Positions 36,079 through 44,068 of a DNA stretch of 64,000 nucleotides are shown here, one piece after another (within the stretch, counting starts at the first letter, position 1; every line of letters begins with the position of its first letter). The stretch covers positions 186,001 to 250,000 of the forward strand of contig NZ_JABAIJ010000006.1 of NCBI RefSeq assembly GCF_012641435.1, written 5' to 3'. The DNA is from Rhizobium sp. P38BS-XIX (GTDB lineage: Bacteria > Pseudomonadota > Alphaproteobacteria > Rhizobiales > Rhizobiaceae). A model generated the notes under the pieces. It did not search any database, had not been told where the DNA came from, and saw only the letters and a program-made list of their open reading frames with translations. The translations under genes and the position numbers were made by a program.

Positions 36079-36660
36079 ATGACCAAACTGCAAAACCCGG
36101 TATTGATGGCGACGATCGGTGCGGCACAGGGCCTCAGGGGTGAAGTGCGCGCCCGGGCCTACACGTCCGATCCGACGGCGCTCGGCGATTATGGCCATCT
36201 GCACAGCATGGACGGCCGCAGCTTCGAGGTGCTGGAGATCCGGGAAGCCAAGAACATGGTCGTCGTGCGGCTGCGCGGCGTCAATGATCGCAATGCCGCC
36301 GAGGCGCTGAATGGCCTGGAACTCTACATCGAGCGCGACAACCTGCCGGACGAAGAGCTCGACGATGACGAATTCTTCTATACCGATCTCGAAGGGCTCG
36401 AAGCCGTCGATGACAAGGGCACCGGCTATGGTACCGTCAGCGGCATCTATGATTTCGGCGCCGGCGACCTGTTGGAGCTGAAAGGTCCCGGCAAGCGCCC
36501 GGTGCTGATTCCCTTTTCAGAAGCTGCCGTGCTTGAAATCGATCTGGAAGGCGGCAAGATTCTGATCGACCCGCTGGCCGCAGGCCTGATCGACAACCCC
36601 GACGATCTGATCGGCAAGCCACCGAAGCCGGAAAAGCCCCAGGACGAGACAAAAAAGTAA
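36079..36660 (+). CDS. rimM: Ribosome maturation factor RimM
   Basis: RimM binds S19 and helps late 30S maturation. The 193-residue protein has the N-terminal RimM barrel (PVLMATIGAAQGLRGEVRAR) and the PRC-barrel C-terminal domain (EFFYTDLEGLEAVDDKGTGY, then PVLIPFSEAAVLEIDLEGGK). A short acidic/lysine tail closes the protein. It lies between rpsP and trmD as in most bacteria; trmD begins 27 bases after its stop. Confidence 0.96.
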   Translation: MTKLQNPVLMATIGAAQGLRGEVRARAYTSDPTALGDYGHLHSMDGRSFEVLEIREAKNMVVVRLRGVNDRNAAEALNGLELYIERDNLPDEELDDDEFFYTDLEGLEAVDDKGTGYGTVSGIYDFGAGDLLELKGPGKRPVLIPFSEAAVLEIDLEGGKILIDPLAAGLIDNPDDLIGKPPKPEKPQDETKK

Positions 36661-36687
36661 TCCGCATTGGGAAGAAGTGAGCAGGCC

Positions 36688-37380
36688 ATGAGTTTCCGGG
36701 CGACCATCTTGACGCTCTATCCCGAGATGTTTCCCGGTCATCTCGGCACGTCGCTCGCCGGCAAGGCGATGGAACGCGGGCAATGGTCGCTCGATACCGT
36801 GCAGATCCGCGATTTCGCCACCGACCGCCACCGCACGGTCGACGATACCCCGGCCGGCGGCGGCGCCGGCATGGTGCTGAAGCCGGATGTGCTCTCCCGC
36901 GCCATCGATCACGCCAGCGAAAACGACGGTCGCCCGCGTCTTTTGATGAGCCCGCGCGGAAAACCGCTGACACAGAAGCGCGTTCGCGAACTTGCCGAAG
37001 GGGACGGCGTCATCATCGTCTGCGGCCGCTTCGAAGGGGTCGACCAGCGCGTCATCGACGGCCGCAATCTCGAGGAAGTCTCGATCGGCGACTACATTCT
37101 TTCGGGCGGAGAACCCGCCGCACTGATCCTGCTCGACGCCATCGTCCGCATCCTGCCGGGCGTCATGGGCAATGACCTTTCAGGCCTGCATGAAAGTTTC
37201 GAAGGTGGCCTGCTGGAGCATCCGCACTACACCCGTCCGCAGATCTGGGAAGATCGCGAAATTCCCGCCGTGTTGACCTCCGGCAACCACGCAGCCATTG
37301 CCAAATGGCAGCGCGAACAAGCCGAGCAGCTGACACGTGAGCGCAGGCCGGATCTCCTGAACGAGCCTGCCTCGAAATGA
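36688..37380 (+). CDS. trmD: tRNA (guanine37-N1)-methyltransferase TrmD
   Basis: This SPOUT-family enzyme forms m1G37 in tRNAs, preventing frameshifts. The 230-residue protein shows LTLYPEMFPGHLGTSLAGKA, GGGAGMVLKPD, ICGRFEGVDQRVID-like CGRFEGVDQRVID, and the knot region SIGDYILSGGEPAALILLDA. The ATG at 36688 starts MSFRATILTLYPEM as in relatives; a TTG seven codons upstream is in frame but unlikely. It follows rimM by 27 bases. Confidence 0.97.
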   Translation: MSFRATILTLYPEMFPGHLGTSLAGKAMERGQWSLDTVQIRDFATDRHRTVDDTPAGGGAGMVLKPDVLSRAIDHASENDGRPRLLMSPRGKPLTQKRVRELAEGDGVIIVCGRFEGVDQRVIDGRNLEEVSIGDYILSGGEPAALILLDAIVRILPGVMGNDLSGLHESFEGGLLEHPHYTRPQIWEDREIPAVLTSGNHAAIAKWQREQAEQLTRERRPDLLNEPASK

Positions 37381-37546
37381 GTCGGCGACGCATTCGCAGC
37401 GCCTGACATATCCAACGCTATATGCTTTTTCGAAAGCCGCGCTATTTCCCCACACTTGGAACGCGAGTCGTTTGCTTTAGAGTGATCGCAGAGGCTCCGC
37501 TCATCCAGTACAACCGATCGGTCGGCGGCGCGAAACCGGGAAGCCT

Positions 37547-38107
37547 ATGTCAGAACTCAGGCAGGACGAGCAGCGTATAGACATTCTTTTCCAGCTGACG
37601 CCGCAGGATCTGACCGACGCTCTCCGCCTTCATTTTCGCCAGCATCTGAGAAGCCGGCCCGGTATCGTGCGAATGGTCGTACTTTGGATTCTCGCTCTGC
37701 TGGGCTATGGGCTCATCGTCGCCAGCCTCATCGATGCCAACGATGCGCTTGTCGCCATTCTCTGTTTTGCCGTTGTTGCACCGCTTGCGATCGTCGGCAT
37801 TCCATTCCTGATCGTCTATACACTGGGTGGAAGAACGGCCCGGAAAACCTATGCGGAGCAGCGCACGCTGCAAAAGCCCATTCACCTCTCGTGGAATGAG
37901 GATGGCGTGCATCTCAGAAGCGATTTCGGCGAAGCGAAGATGCAATGGACCGATTTCGTCAAAACGCGACAGGATCGGCATTGCCTGTTGTTCTACGAGT
38001 CCCAGCGCCTCTACAGAATCATCCCCAAGCGTATTCTCACGAGGGAACACATTCTCGAGTTGCAAGGCCTGGCGCTCAAGGTTCGTGATCACAGAGGTTT
38101 TGAATAG
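37547..38107 (+). CDS. YcxB-like membrane protein
   Basis: This 186-residue protein has two adjacent membrane helices (VVLWILALLGYGLIVASLI and AILCFAVVAPLAIVGIPFLI) followed by a cytoplasmic YcxB-like C-terminal domain, LSWNEDGVHLRSDFGEAKMQW and FVKTRQDRHCLLFYESQRLY. Function is unknown. The N-terminal helical part reads LTPQDLTDALRLHFRQHLRS. It stands in the middle of the trmD-rplS stretch but has its own spacing on both sides (166 and 55 bases), so it is probably a lineage-specific insertion into the cluster. Confidence 0.75.
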   Translation: MSELRQDEQRIDILFQLTPQDLTDALRLHFRQHLRSRPGIVRMVVLWILALLGYGLIVASLIDANDALVAILCFAVVAPLAIVGIPFLIVYTLGGRTARKTYAEQRTLQKPIHLSWNEDGVHLRSDFGEAKMQWTDFVKTRQDRHCLLFYESQRLYRIIPKRILTREHILELQGLALKVRDHRGFE

Positions 38108-38162
38108 TCGCGCGATATCGCTATAAGACCTGCTTTTGGCGATGGTGAGGAGGACGAGGACT

Positions 38163-38582
38163 ATGGCAAAGGACAACGCGGCGAATGGGGAACCGGCGGA
38201 ATCGGCTTCCAAGCTGATCGACCAGAAAATCGAAGCGCTGGCCGATTGGCGCGGCAAGACGCTTGCCAAGGTGCGCGCGCTCATCAAGCAAGCCGAGCCT
38301 GATGTGATCGAGGAATTGAAATGGCGCGGCGTGCCGGTGTGGTCCTCTGACGGCATCATCTGCACCGGCGAGACCTATAAGAGCGTCGTGAAGCTGACCT
38401 TCGCGAAGGGCGCTTCGCTGGAAGACCCTTCCCGTCTTTTTAACTCCAGCCTCGAAGGCAATACGCGGCGGGCGATCGATATCAGTGAAAACGAAGAGAT
38501 CGATGGCGAGGCTTTGAAGGCACTGACCCGCGCGGCAGCCGCCCTCAATGTGACGTCGAAGAAAAAGCCTCGAAAATCCTGA
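38163..38582 (+). CDS. DUF1801 / YdhG-like domain protein
   Basis: The 139-residue soluble protein carries the YdhG/DUF1801 fold: LIDQKIEALADWRGKTLAKV, EPDVIEELKWRGVPVWSSDG, YKSVVKLTFAKGASLEDPSR, and a basic C-terminal tail. The family has no firmly established activity. ATG at 38163 follows GGAGG by nine bases; an upstream in-frame start at 38136 would add nine residues. It lies just downstream of the YcxB-like gene and may be co-transcribed with it. Confidence 0.85.
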   Translation: MAKDNAANGEPAESASKLIDQKIEALADWRGKTLAKVRALIKQAEPDVIEELKWRGVPVWSSDGIICTGETYKSVVKLTFAKGASLEDPSRLFNSSLEGNTRRAIDISENEEIDGEALKALTRAAAALNVTSKKKPRKS

Positions 38583-38859
38583 GCCTTGAATGACGGGACG
38601 GCGGCGAGCCATAAGTGCTCTTGGCGAGCCGCCGACATGGCAAGAAAGGCCACATAATTCGGCCCGAAGGGGTGACAAAGGCGTGACAATAGGATATGTG
38701 CGCGCCCGGCATGGGAAAATTCCCATCAACCACCAAAGAAAAGCAGACGTATCCGCCCCTGCCGTAACAGGTATATATCACGCGGCGAGACCTTCGGGTC
38801 CGACCAAGGATAGATCGTTCGGGCGCTCTGGCTGTTGAAGCAACAACGAGGTTGATACT
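38583..38859 (+). promoter_or_regulatory. rplS leader region
   Basis: This 277-base region precedes rplS and contains no gene. A 7-bp inverted repeat (CGGCGGC at 38599-38605 with GCCGCCG at 38628-38634) sits just past the DUF1801 stop and could end that transcript. A palindrome ATGGGAAAATTCCCAT lies at 38711-38726. No known ribosomal-protein leader motif was recognised. Confidence 0.35.
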
Positions 38860-39408
38860 ATGAACATCATTCAGCAGTTGGAAGCCGAACAGGCTGCCAA
38901 GATCGAAGCCAAGCGCACGCTCCCCGAATTTTCCGCTGGCGACACCGTTCGCGTCAACGTGAAGGTCACGGAAGGCACCCGTACCCGCGTTCAGGCCTAT
39001 GAAGGCGTTTGCATCGCTCGCTCCGGCGGCGGTCTGCAGGAAAACTTCACCGTTCGCAAGATCTCCTACGGCGAAGGCGTGGAGCGCGTATTCCCGGTTT
39101 ACTCGCCGCTGATCGAAAGCGTCGAAGTCGTTCGCCGCGGTAAGGTCCGTCGCGCCAAGCTCTACTACCTGCGCGACCTGCGCGGTAAGGCTGCCCGTAT
39201 CGTTGAAAACACCGGCACTCGCGCCCGCAAGCTCAACGATGGCGAGCGCCAGGCTCTGGCCGAAGAGAAGGCACGCATCGAAGCCGAGAAGGTTGCAGCA
39301 GCTCAGGCTCTCGCAGCTGAAAAGGCCGCAGCAGAAGCCGCCGAGAAGGCAGCTGCCGAAAAGGCCGCCGCTGAAGCCGCAGCCGCAGCTGAGCCGGCAG
39401 CAGAATAA
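38860..39408 (+). CDS. rplS: 50S ribosomal protein L19
   Basis: The L19 core (residues 1-115) is clear: MNIIQQLEAEQAAKIEAKRT, FSAGDTVRVNVKVTEGTRTR, and VRRGKVRRAKLYYLRDLRGK. L19 lies at the 30S-50S interface. The protein is 182 residues, about 65 longer than in E. coli, because of an Ala/Glu/Lys-rich helical tail at the C-terminus. A strong terminator follows, so it is the last gene of its transcript. Confidence 0.97.
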   Translation: MNIIQQLEAEQAAKIEAKRTLPEFSAGDTVRVNVKVTEGTRTRVQAYEGVCIARSGGGLQENFTVRKISYGEGVERVFPVYSPLIESVEVVRRGKVRRAKLYYLRDLRGKAARIVENTGTRARKLNDGERQALAEEKARIEAEKVAAAQALAAEKAAAEAAEKAAAEKAAAEAAAAAEPAAE

Positions 39409-39436
39409 GTTTCGATCTCAACGGATCGCAACAATG

Positions 39437-39463
39437 AAAGGCGGCCTCCGGGTCGCCTTTTTT
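39437..39463 (+). terminator. Intrinsic terminator of rplS
   Basis: A ten-bp stem (AAAGGCGGCC with GGTCGCCTTT, one G-T pair) with a TCCG loop is followed by TTT, 28 bases after the rplS stop. Confidence 0.88.
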
Positions 39464-39621
39464 AGTGCCGTCACCCGGCGGCACGGCAAACGGAAATTTC
39501 TCCGTCAACCGCCAGTTTTAGAGTTGCTTTTCCATTTTTCGTGATTGCACCCTTGGCAACGGCCTTGCCATGAGCTTTGCAAATATGACAGTTTTCCGCC
39601 ACGCTAATCGGGGAGATTTCC

Positions 39622-40419
39622 ATGGCATTCCGTCGTTCGTTCATTCTGGGCCTCAGCGCCCTCATACTTGCACCTTTCGCCGCGTTCGCAGCCGATCTGC
39701 CTGACCTCAAAGGCAAGACGGTCGTTGTCGTCACGGAGAATGCCTATCCGCCGCTGCAGTTCATCGATCCGAAGACCAACAAGGCGATCGGCTGGGAATA
39801 TGACGCGATGAACGAGATCGCCAAGCGCCTCAACTTCAAGGTCGAGTACCAGAACACCAGCTGGGATGCGATGATCCAGGCCGTCTCCGAAGGCCAATAC
39901 AACATCGGCATGACCGGCATCACCATCAAGGATGACCGTAAGCAGAAGGTCGATTTCTCCGATCCTTACATGCGCTCCGAACAGTTCATGCTGGTCCGCG
40001 GCGACGAGAAGCGCTTCACCGATGCCAAGAGCTTTGCCGCCTTCAAGGACGGCCTGATCGGCGCGCAGCCGGGCACGACGCCCTTCTACACCGCCGTGTA
40101 TGAAGTCCTGGACGGCAACGAGCAGAACCCGCGCATCAAGACCTTCGAAACCTTCGGCGCGACCGTCCAGGCGCTCAAGACCGGCGACGTCGATCTGGTG
40201 CTGACCGACGGCACGGCCGGCAAGGGCTATGTCGATGCCTCCAACGGCGGCCTCAAGCTGATCGGCGGCCCGCTCGGCTCCGAGGATTTCGGCTTCATCT
40301 TCCAGAAGGGTTCCGATCTGGTCGCGCCGGTCAACGCAGCGATCGCCAGCCTGAAGGCCGATGGCACCTTCGACGCGCTGAACAAGAAATGGTTCCTCGA
40401 CTACAAGATGGGTCAATGA
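39622..40419 (+). CDS. Amino-acid ABC transporter periplasmic binding protein
   Basis: The 265-residue protein has a signal peptide (FILGLSALILAPFAAFA) and the family-3 solute-binding fold: VVVVTENAYPPLQFIDPKTN, then WDAMIQAVSEGQYNIGMTGI, DFSDPYMRSEQFMLV, and a C-terminal ALNKKWFLDYKMGQ. Such proteins bind polar or basic amino acids. The permease gene follows 34 bases later. Gene and signal are clear; the specific amino acid is not. GGGGAG precedes the ATG. Confidence 0.93.
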   Translation: MAFRRSFILGLSALILAPFAAFAADLPDLKGKTVVVVTENAYPPLQFIDPKTNKAIGWEYDAMNEIAKRLNFKVEYQNTSWDAMIQAVSEGQYNIGMTGITIKDDRKQKVDFSDPYMRSEQFMLVRGDEKRFTDAKSFAAFKDGLIGAQPGTTPFYTAVYEVLDGNEQNPRIKTFETFGATVQALKTGDVDLVLTDGTAGKGYVDASNGGLKLIGGPLGSEDFGFIFQKGSDLVAPVNAAIASLKADGTFDALNKKWFLDYKMGQ

Positions 40420-40453
40420 AATCCGCTGATCGACATACTGGAAGCCCGCTCTG

Positions 40454-41332
40454 ATGGCCCCTATGACTGGCCCGGGCGGGCACCGCGGCAAGGATGATTT
40501 TCCCTGGTGGTTGATCGCCCTTGCCATCCTCGGCGTCGGCGCCTCCTTTGCAATCGCGGCAAACGGCCTGTACGCCCAGATTTTCACTCTCCTGCTGAAT
40601 GGCATCGGCGTCACGATTTTCGTGACGCTTGTGGCGTTTACGCTCGCCATGCTGCTCGGCCTTGGGCTCGCACTGCTTGGCCTGTCGGATTTCCTCGTGC
40701 TCAGACAGGTTGCGCGATTCTATATCGAGATCGTGCGCGGCATTCCGATGCTCGTGCTACTCTCCTACGTCGCCTTCGTCGGTACGCCTGCCTTCGTCGC
40801 GGTCTATAATGTCGTAACGTCTCCGCTGGTCTCAGCCGGCTGGACAAACGCGCTCGTCACCCGCGACGTCCCCTTCGTCTGGCGCACGATCATCGCGCTG
40901 ACCATCGGCTACTCGTCCTTCATCGCCGAAATCTTCCGCGCCGGCATACAGGCCGTCGATCAGGGGCAGATCGAGGCGGCGAAGGCACTCGGCCTCAGCC
41001 GGTTCCAGCGCTTCCGCCTCGTGGTCTTTCCGCAAGCGATCCGCGTTATCCTACCGCCGCTTTCCAACGATTTTATCGCGATGGTGAAGGACAGTTCGCT
41101 GGTCTCGGTGCTCGGCGTCGCCGATATCAGCCAGCTCGCCAAGCTCTATTACTCGGCCAATTTCCGCTATTTCGAGACGCTGTCGATCCTCGCCTTCATC
41201 TATCTGCTGTTGACGATCGGGCTGTCGCTGTTGCTCAGGCAATTCGAGGCCTGGATGCGCCGACGCTCAGGCAGCGATCGCTCCGCTTTTCGCCGCATGG
41301 CGCCCGGCCAGCCACCGGATGCGCAAATGTGA
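40454..41332 (+). CDS. Amino-acid ABC transporter permease
   Basis: The 292-residue membrane protein is a HisM/GlnP-type permease with about five or six helices. The family signature reads ARFYIEIVRGIPMLVLLSYV, and the ATPase-contact EAA loop reads IEAAKALGLSRFQRFRLVVF then PQAIRVILPPLSNDF. A short hydrophilic N-terminus precedes the first helix. No ATP-binding gene follows, so this permease must use an ATPase encoded elsewhere or share one with another importer (inference). Confidence 0.93.
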   Translation: MAPMTGPGGHRGKDDFPWWLIALAILGVGASFAIAANGLYAQIFTLLLNGIGVTIFVTLVAFTLAMLLGLGLALLGLSDFLVLRQVARFYIEIVRGIPMLVLLSYVAFVGTPAFVAVYNVVTSPLVSAGWTNALVTRDVPFVWRTIIALTIGYSSFIAEIFRAGIQAVDQGQIEAAKALGLSRFQRFRLVVFPQAIRVILPPLSNDFIAMVKDSSLVSVLGVADISQLAKLYYSANFRYFETLSILAFIYLLLTIGLSLLLRQFEAWMRRRSGSDRSAFRRMAPGQPPDAQM

Positions 41333-41401
41333 TCGATATCGAGAGCGCGACCGTACCGATACACCCCATCGTCGCCATTGCCGAAGGTTTTGAAAATTGA
41401 T

Positions 41402-41536
41402 ATGAGCATGCCCATGAGTAAGATCATGAGCAAGGACGGACGTTACGTCACGGCTTTCGTGCTGCAGGACCACAAGCGCCTGCCGGCACGTTTCTTTGCG
41501 ATGATTTCGGGCGCGCTCAACAGCCGACTTCGCTGA
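41402..41536 (+). CDS. Possible small protein of 44 residues upstream of leuC
   Basis: The frame begins with several methionines (MSMPMSKIMSKDGRYVTAFV), continues LQDHKRLPARFFAMISGALN and ends SRLR. Likely starts are 41402 or 41426. The sequence looks protein-like (basic, amphipathic second half) and fills most of the 273-base gap before leuC, but the upstream GAAGG is 14 bases away, a weak initiation signal. It is not leucine-rich, so it is not a classical leu attenuation peptide. I do not recognise it. Confidence 0.4.
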   Translation: MSMPMSKIMSKDGRYVTAFVLQDHKRLPARFFAMISGALNSRLR

Positions 41537-41605
41537 CCACACCCGAGGCCGACGGTCCTTATCCGTCTATCCCCTTTTCGACACCGCCAATATGGATCTG
41601 TAGCC

Positions 41606-43015
41606 ATGAGCGCTCCACGCACACTGTATGATAAAATCTGGGACGACCACCTGGTCGACGCGCAGGATGACGGCACCTGTCTTCTCTACATCGACCGCCA
41701 CCTCGTTCATGAGGTGACCTCGCCGCAGGCCTTCGAAGGCCTGCGCATGAGCGGTCGAAAGGTTCACGCGCCGCAGAAGACGCTGGCTGTCGTCGACCAT
41801 AACGTTCCGACCTCGACGGATCGCCACCTCGGCATCAAGAACGAGGAAAGCCGCATTCAGGTCGAGCAGCTGGCCAAGAATGCCGCTGAATTCGGCGTGG
41901 AATACTACTCCGAAAGCGACAAGCGTCAGGGCATTGTCCACATCATCGGCCCCGAGCAGGGCTTCACCCTACCCGGCATGACCATTGTCTGCGGCGATAG
42001 CCACACGTCCACGCACGGCGCCTTCGGCTCGCTCGCGCACGGTATCGGCACCTCCGAGGTCGAGCATGTGCTCGCCACGCAGACGCTGATCCAGAAGAAG
42101 GCGAAGAACATGCTGGTGCAGGTCGACGGCCAACTGCCGCCGGGCGTCACCGCCAAGGACATCATCCTTGCCATCATCGGCGAAATCGGGACCGCAGGCG
42201 GCACCGGCTACGTCATCGAATACGCAGGCGAAGCCATTCGCGCGCTGTCGATGGAAGGCCGCATGACCATCTGCAACATGTCGATCGAAGGCGGCGCCCG
42301 CGCCGGCCTGATCGCTCCGGATGACATCACCTTCGAATACATCAAGGGCAAGCCGCGCGCGCCGAAGGGCGAAGCGCTGGAGCAGGCGATCGCCTACTGG
42401 AAGACGCTGAACTCGGACGAAGGTGCGCACTACGACCGCATCGTCAAGCTCGATGCCGCGAGCCTGCCTCCGATCGTTTCCTGGGGCTCCTCGCCGGAAG
42501 ACGTCATCTCCGTTCAGGGCGTCGTCCCGAACCCGGATGAAATCCAGGACGAAACCAAGCGCACCTCCAAGTGGCGCGCCCTGGACTATATGGGCCTGAA
42601 GCCGGGCACGCCGATGACCGAGATCAACATCGATCGCGTCTTCATCGGCTCCTGCACCAACGGCCGTATCGAAGACCTGCGCGCCGTTGCAAAGGTCGTC
42701 GAAGGCAAGACGGTGGCCTCCACAGTCGACGCCATGATCGTTCCGGGCTCCGGCCTCGTGAAGGAACAGGCCGAAGCCGAAGGCCTCGACAAGATCTTCA
42801 AGGCTGCCGGTTTCGACTGGCGCGAGCCTGGCTGTTCCATGTGCCTCGCCATGAACGACGACCGCCTGAAGCCGGGCGAACGCTGCGCTTCGACCTCGAA
42901 CCGCAATTTCGAAGGCCGCCAGGGCTTCAAGGGCCGCACGCATCTGGTTTCGCCGGCCATGGCCGCAGCCGCCGCGATCGCCGGCCACTTCGTCGATATC
43001 CGCGAGTGGAACTGA
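41606..43015 (+). CDS. leuC: 3-isopropylmalate dehydratase large subunit
   Basis: With LeuD this [4Fe-4S] enzyme isomerises 2- to 3-isopropylmalate in leucine synthesis. The 469-residue protein has IVCGDSHTSTHGAFGSLAHG, FIGSCTNGRIEDL, and EPGCSMCLAMNDDRLKPGER, which supply the three cluster cysteines. The start MSAPRTLYDKIWDDHLVDAQ is usual. leuD is not adjacent, as is normal for rhizobia where it lies further away. It is monocistronic with a strong terminator. No leader peptide rich in leucine was seen. Confidence 0.98.
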   Translation: MSAPRTLYDKIWDDHLVDAQDDGTCLLYIDRHLVHEVTSPQAFEGLRMSGRKVHAPQKTLAVVDHNVPTSTDRHLGIKNEESRIQVEQLAKNAAEFGVEYYSESDKRQGIVHIIGPEQGFTLPGMTIVCGDSHTSTHGAFGSLAHGIGTSEVEHVLATQTLIQKKAKNMLVQVDGQLPPGVTAKDIILAIIGEIGTAGGTGYVIEYAGEAIRALSMEGRMTICNMSIEGGARAGLIAPDDITFEYIKGKPRAPKGEALEQAIAYWKTLNSDEGAHYDRIVKLDAASLPPIVSWGSSPEDVISVQGVVPNPDEIQDETKRTSKWRALDYMGLKPGTPMTEINIDRVFIGSCTNGRIEDLRAVAKVVEGKTVASTVDAMIVPGSGLVKEQAEAEGLDKIFKAAGFDWREPGCSMCLAMNDDRLKPGERCASTSNRNFEGRQGFKGRTHLVSPAMAAAAAIAGHFVDIREWN

Positions 43016-43037
43016 TCCTCTCCAAGGCAAGAATGAC

Positions 43038-43064
43038 AAAGGGCGGCCCGTTGGCCGCCCTTTT
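43038..43064 (+). terminator. Intrinsic terminator of leuC
   Basis: A perfect 11-bp stem (AAAGGGCGGCC with GGCCGCCCTTT) with a CGTT loop and a short T-run, 22 bases past the stop codon. The convergent EamA gene ends 22 bases further on. Confidence 0.92.
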
Positions 43065-43085
43065 CGTTTGAAGATGTTGCCGGAC

Positions 43086-43985
43086 CTATCGTTTTGATAG
43101 GACAGGCTGGCTAACGCGTGAACCATGCCCTGCCCGCGGCGCCTGTTGCGCCCGCTGACTGAGCCAGACGCTGCCGAGCACGATCACGATGCCGAACATC
43201 TGCATCGGGCTGAGTTGCTGGCCAAGCACCACCCAGCCGAGGATCACAGCCGTCGTCGGGCTGAGAAAGCCGAGCGGGGAAACGACGGAGGGCTCAAGCC
43301 GCGAGAGGCCACGGAACCAGAGAATATAGGTGAGCGCCGCACCGATCAGCCCGAGATAGGTGAAGCCGAGAATATTGGCACCGGTCAGATGCGGCAGCGG
43401 CGGCTCGAGCAGCAGTGCGGCCGGCAGCAACAACAGGCCACCCGACGTCAGCTGCCACGCCGTAAAGGTCAGCGGCGAGACATCGGGCCGCCAGCGGCGG
43501 CTGAGCACGGTTCCACCAGCCATGGAAAAGGCGCCCCCGATACCGGCGGCGATGCCGATCGGATCGAGCGTTGCATTCGGCGTCAGGATCAGCAGCGCGA
43601 CACCGCCGATGCCGGCAATAGCGGCGACGATGGAAAGGCTCCGAATCGGCGACCCCAACAACAGCCGCGCCAGCACGATGACGATCAGCGGCTGGACGGA
43701 ACCGACGGTCGCGGCCACGCCGCCAGGCAGCCTATAGGCCGAAATGAACAGCAGCCACCAGAAGACAGAGAAGTTCAGCGCCCCGAGGACCAGCGCCTTC
43801 AGCCACCAGACGCCGTGCGGCAGTTTCCTGACGATGGCGAGCAAGAGCAGCCCGGCCGGCAGCGCACGGAGCATCGCGACCGTGAGGGGATAACCGGCCG
43901 GCAGAAGCTGTGTCGTCACCAGATAGGTGCTGCCCCAGATCGCCGGCGCGATAGCGGTCAGCAACAGGTCGAGATTGCGGTTCAT
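43086..43985 (-). CDS. EamA/DMT family transporter (RhaT/YdcZ-like exporter)
   Basis: The 299-residue protein has ten hydrophobic segments arranged as two EamA repeats. The first begins LLLTAIAPAIWGSTYLVTTQ and contains LRALPAGLLLLAIV; the second includes FSMAGGTVLSRRWRPDVSPL and later SPLGFLSPTTAVILGWVVLG. Such proteins export metabolites or amino acids. ATG at 43985 is chosen; the upstream extension covers the operators. A MarR gene is divergent, and two palindromic sites between them strongly suggest that it represses this exporter. Confidence 0.92.
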   Translation of the reverse strand: MNRNLDLLLTAIAPAIWGSTYLVTTQLLPAGYPLTVAMLRALPAGLLLLAIVRKLPHGVWWLKALVLGALNFSVFWWLLFISAYRLPGGVAATVGSVQPLIVIVLARLLLGSPIRSLSIVAAIAGIGGVALLILTPNATLDPIGIAAGIGGAFSMAGGTVLSRRWRPDVSPLTFTAWQLTSGGLLLLPAALLLEPPLPHLTGANILGFTYLGLIGAALTYILWFRGLSRLEPSVVSPLGFLSPTTAVILGWVVLGQQLSPMQMFGIVIVLGSVWLSQRAQQAPRAGHGSRVSQPVLSKR

Positions 43986-44002
43986 GATCCTGGCCCCGGA
44001 AT

Positions 44003-44022
44003 TTATCTTGACCTCAAGATAA
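44003..44022. promoter_or_regulatory. MarR operator 1 (near the EamA gene)
   Basis: TTATCTTGA and TCAAGATAA form a nine-base inverted repeat with a CC centre, 18 bases before the EamA start codon. The same half-site recurs in operator 2. Confidence 0.75.
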
Positions 44023-44032
44023 TACAAAATAC

Positions 44033-44048
44033 CTTGACGTCAAGATAA
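44033..44048. promoter_or_regulatory. MarR operator 2 (near the MarR gene)
   Basis: CTTGACGTCAAG is a perfect 12-base palindrome extended on the right to TCAAGATAA, the half-site of operator 1. The two centres are 26 bases apart, so dimers could bind the same face of the helix. It lies about 20 bases before the MarR start codon, which fits autoregulation. Confidence 0.75.
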
Positions 44049-44068
44049 ATTCATGGCGAGGTCCCGAC

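Noticed and set aside
41333..41605. Leucine attenuation leader for leuC
   Set aside because: The small frame is not enriched in leucine codons and no competing terminator hairpin follows it.
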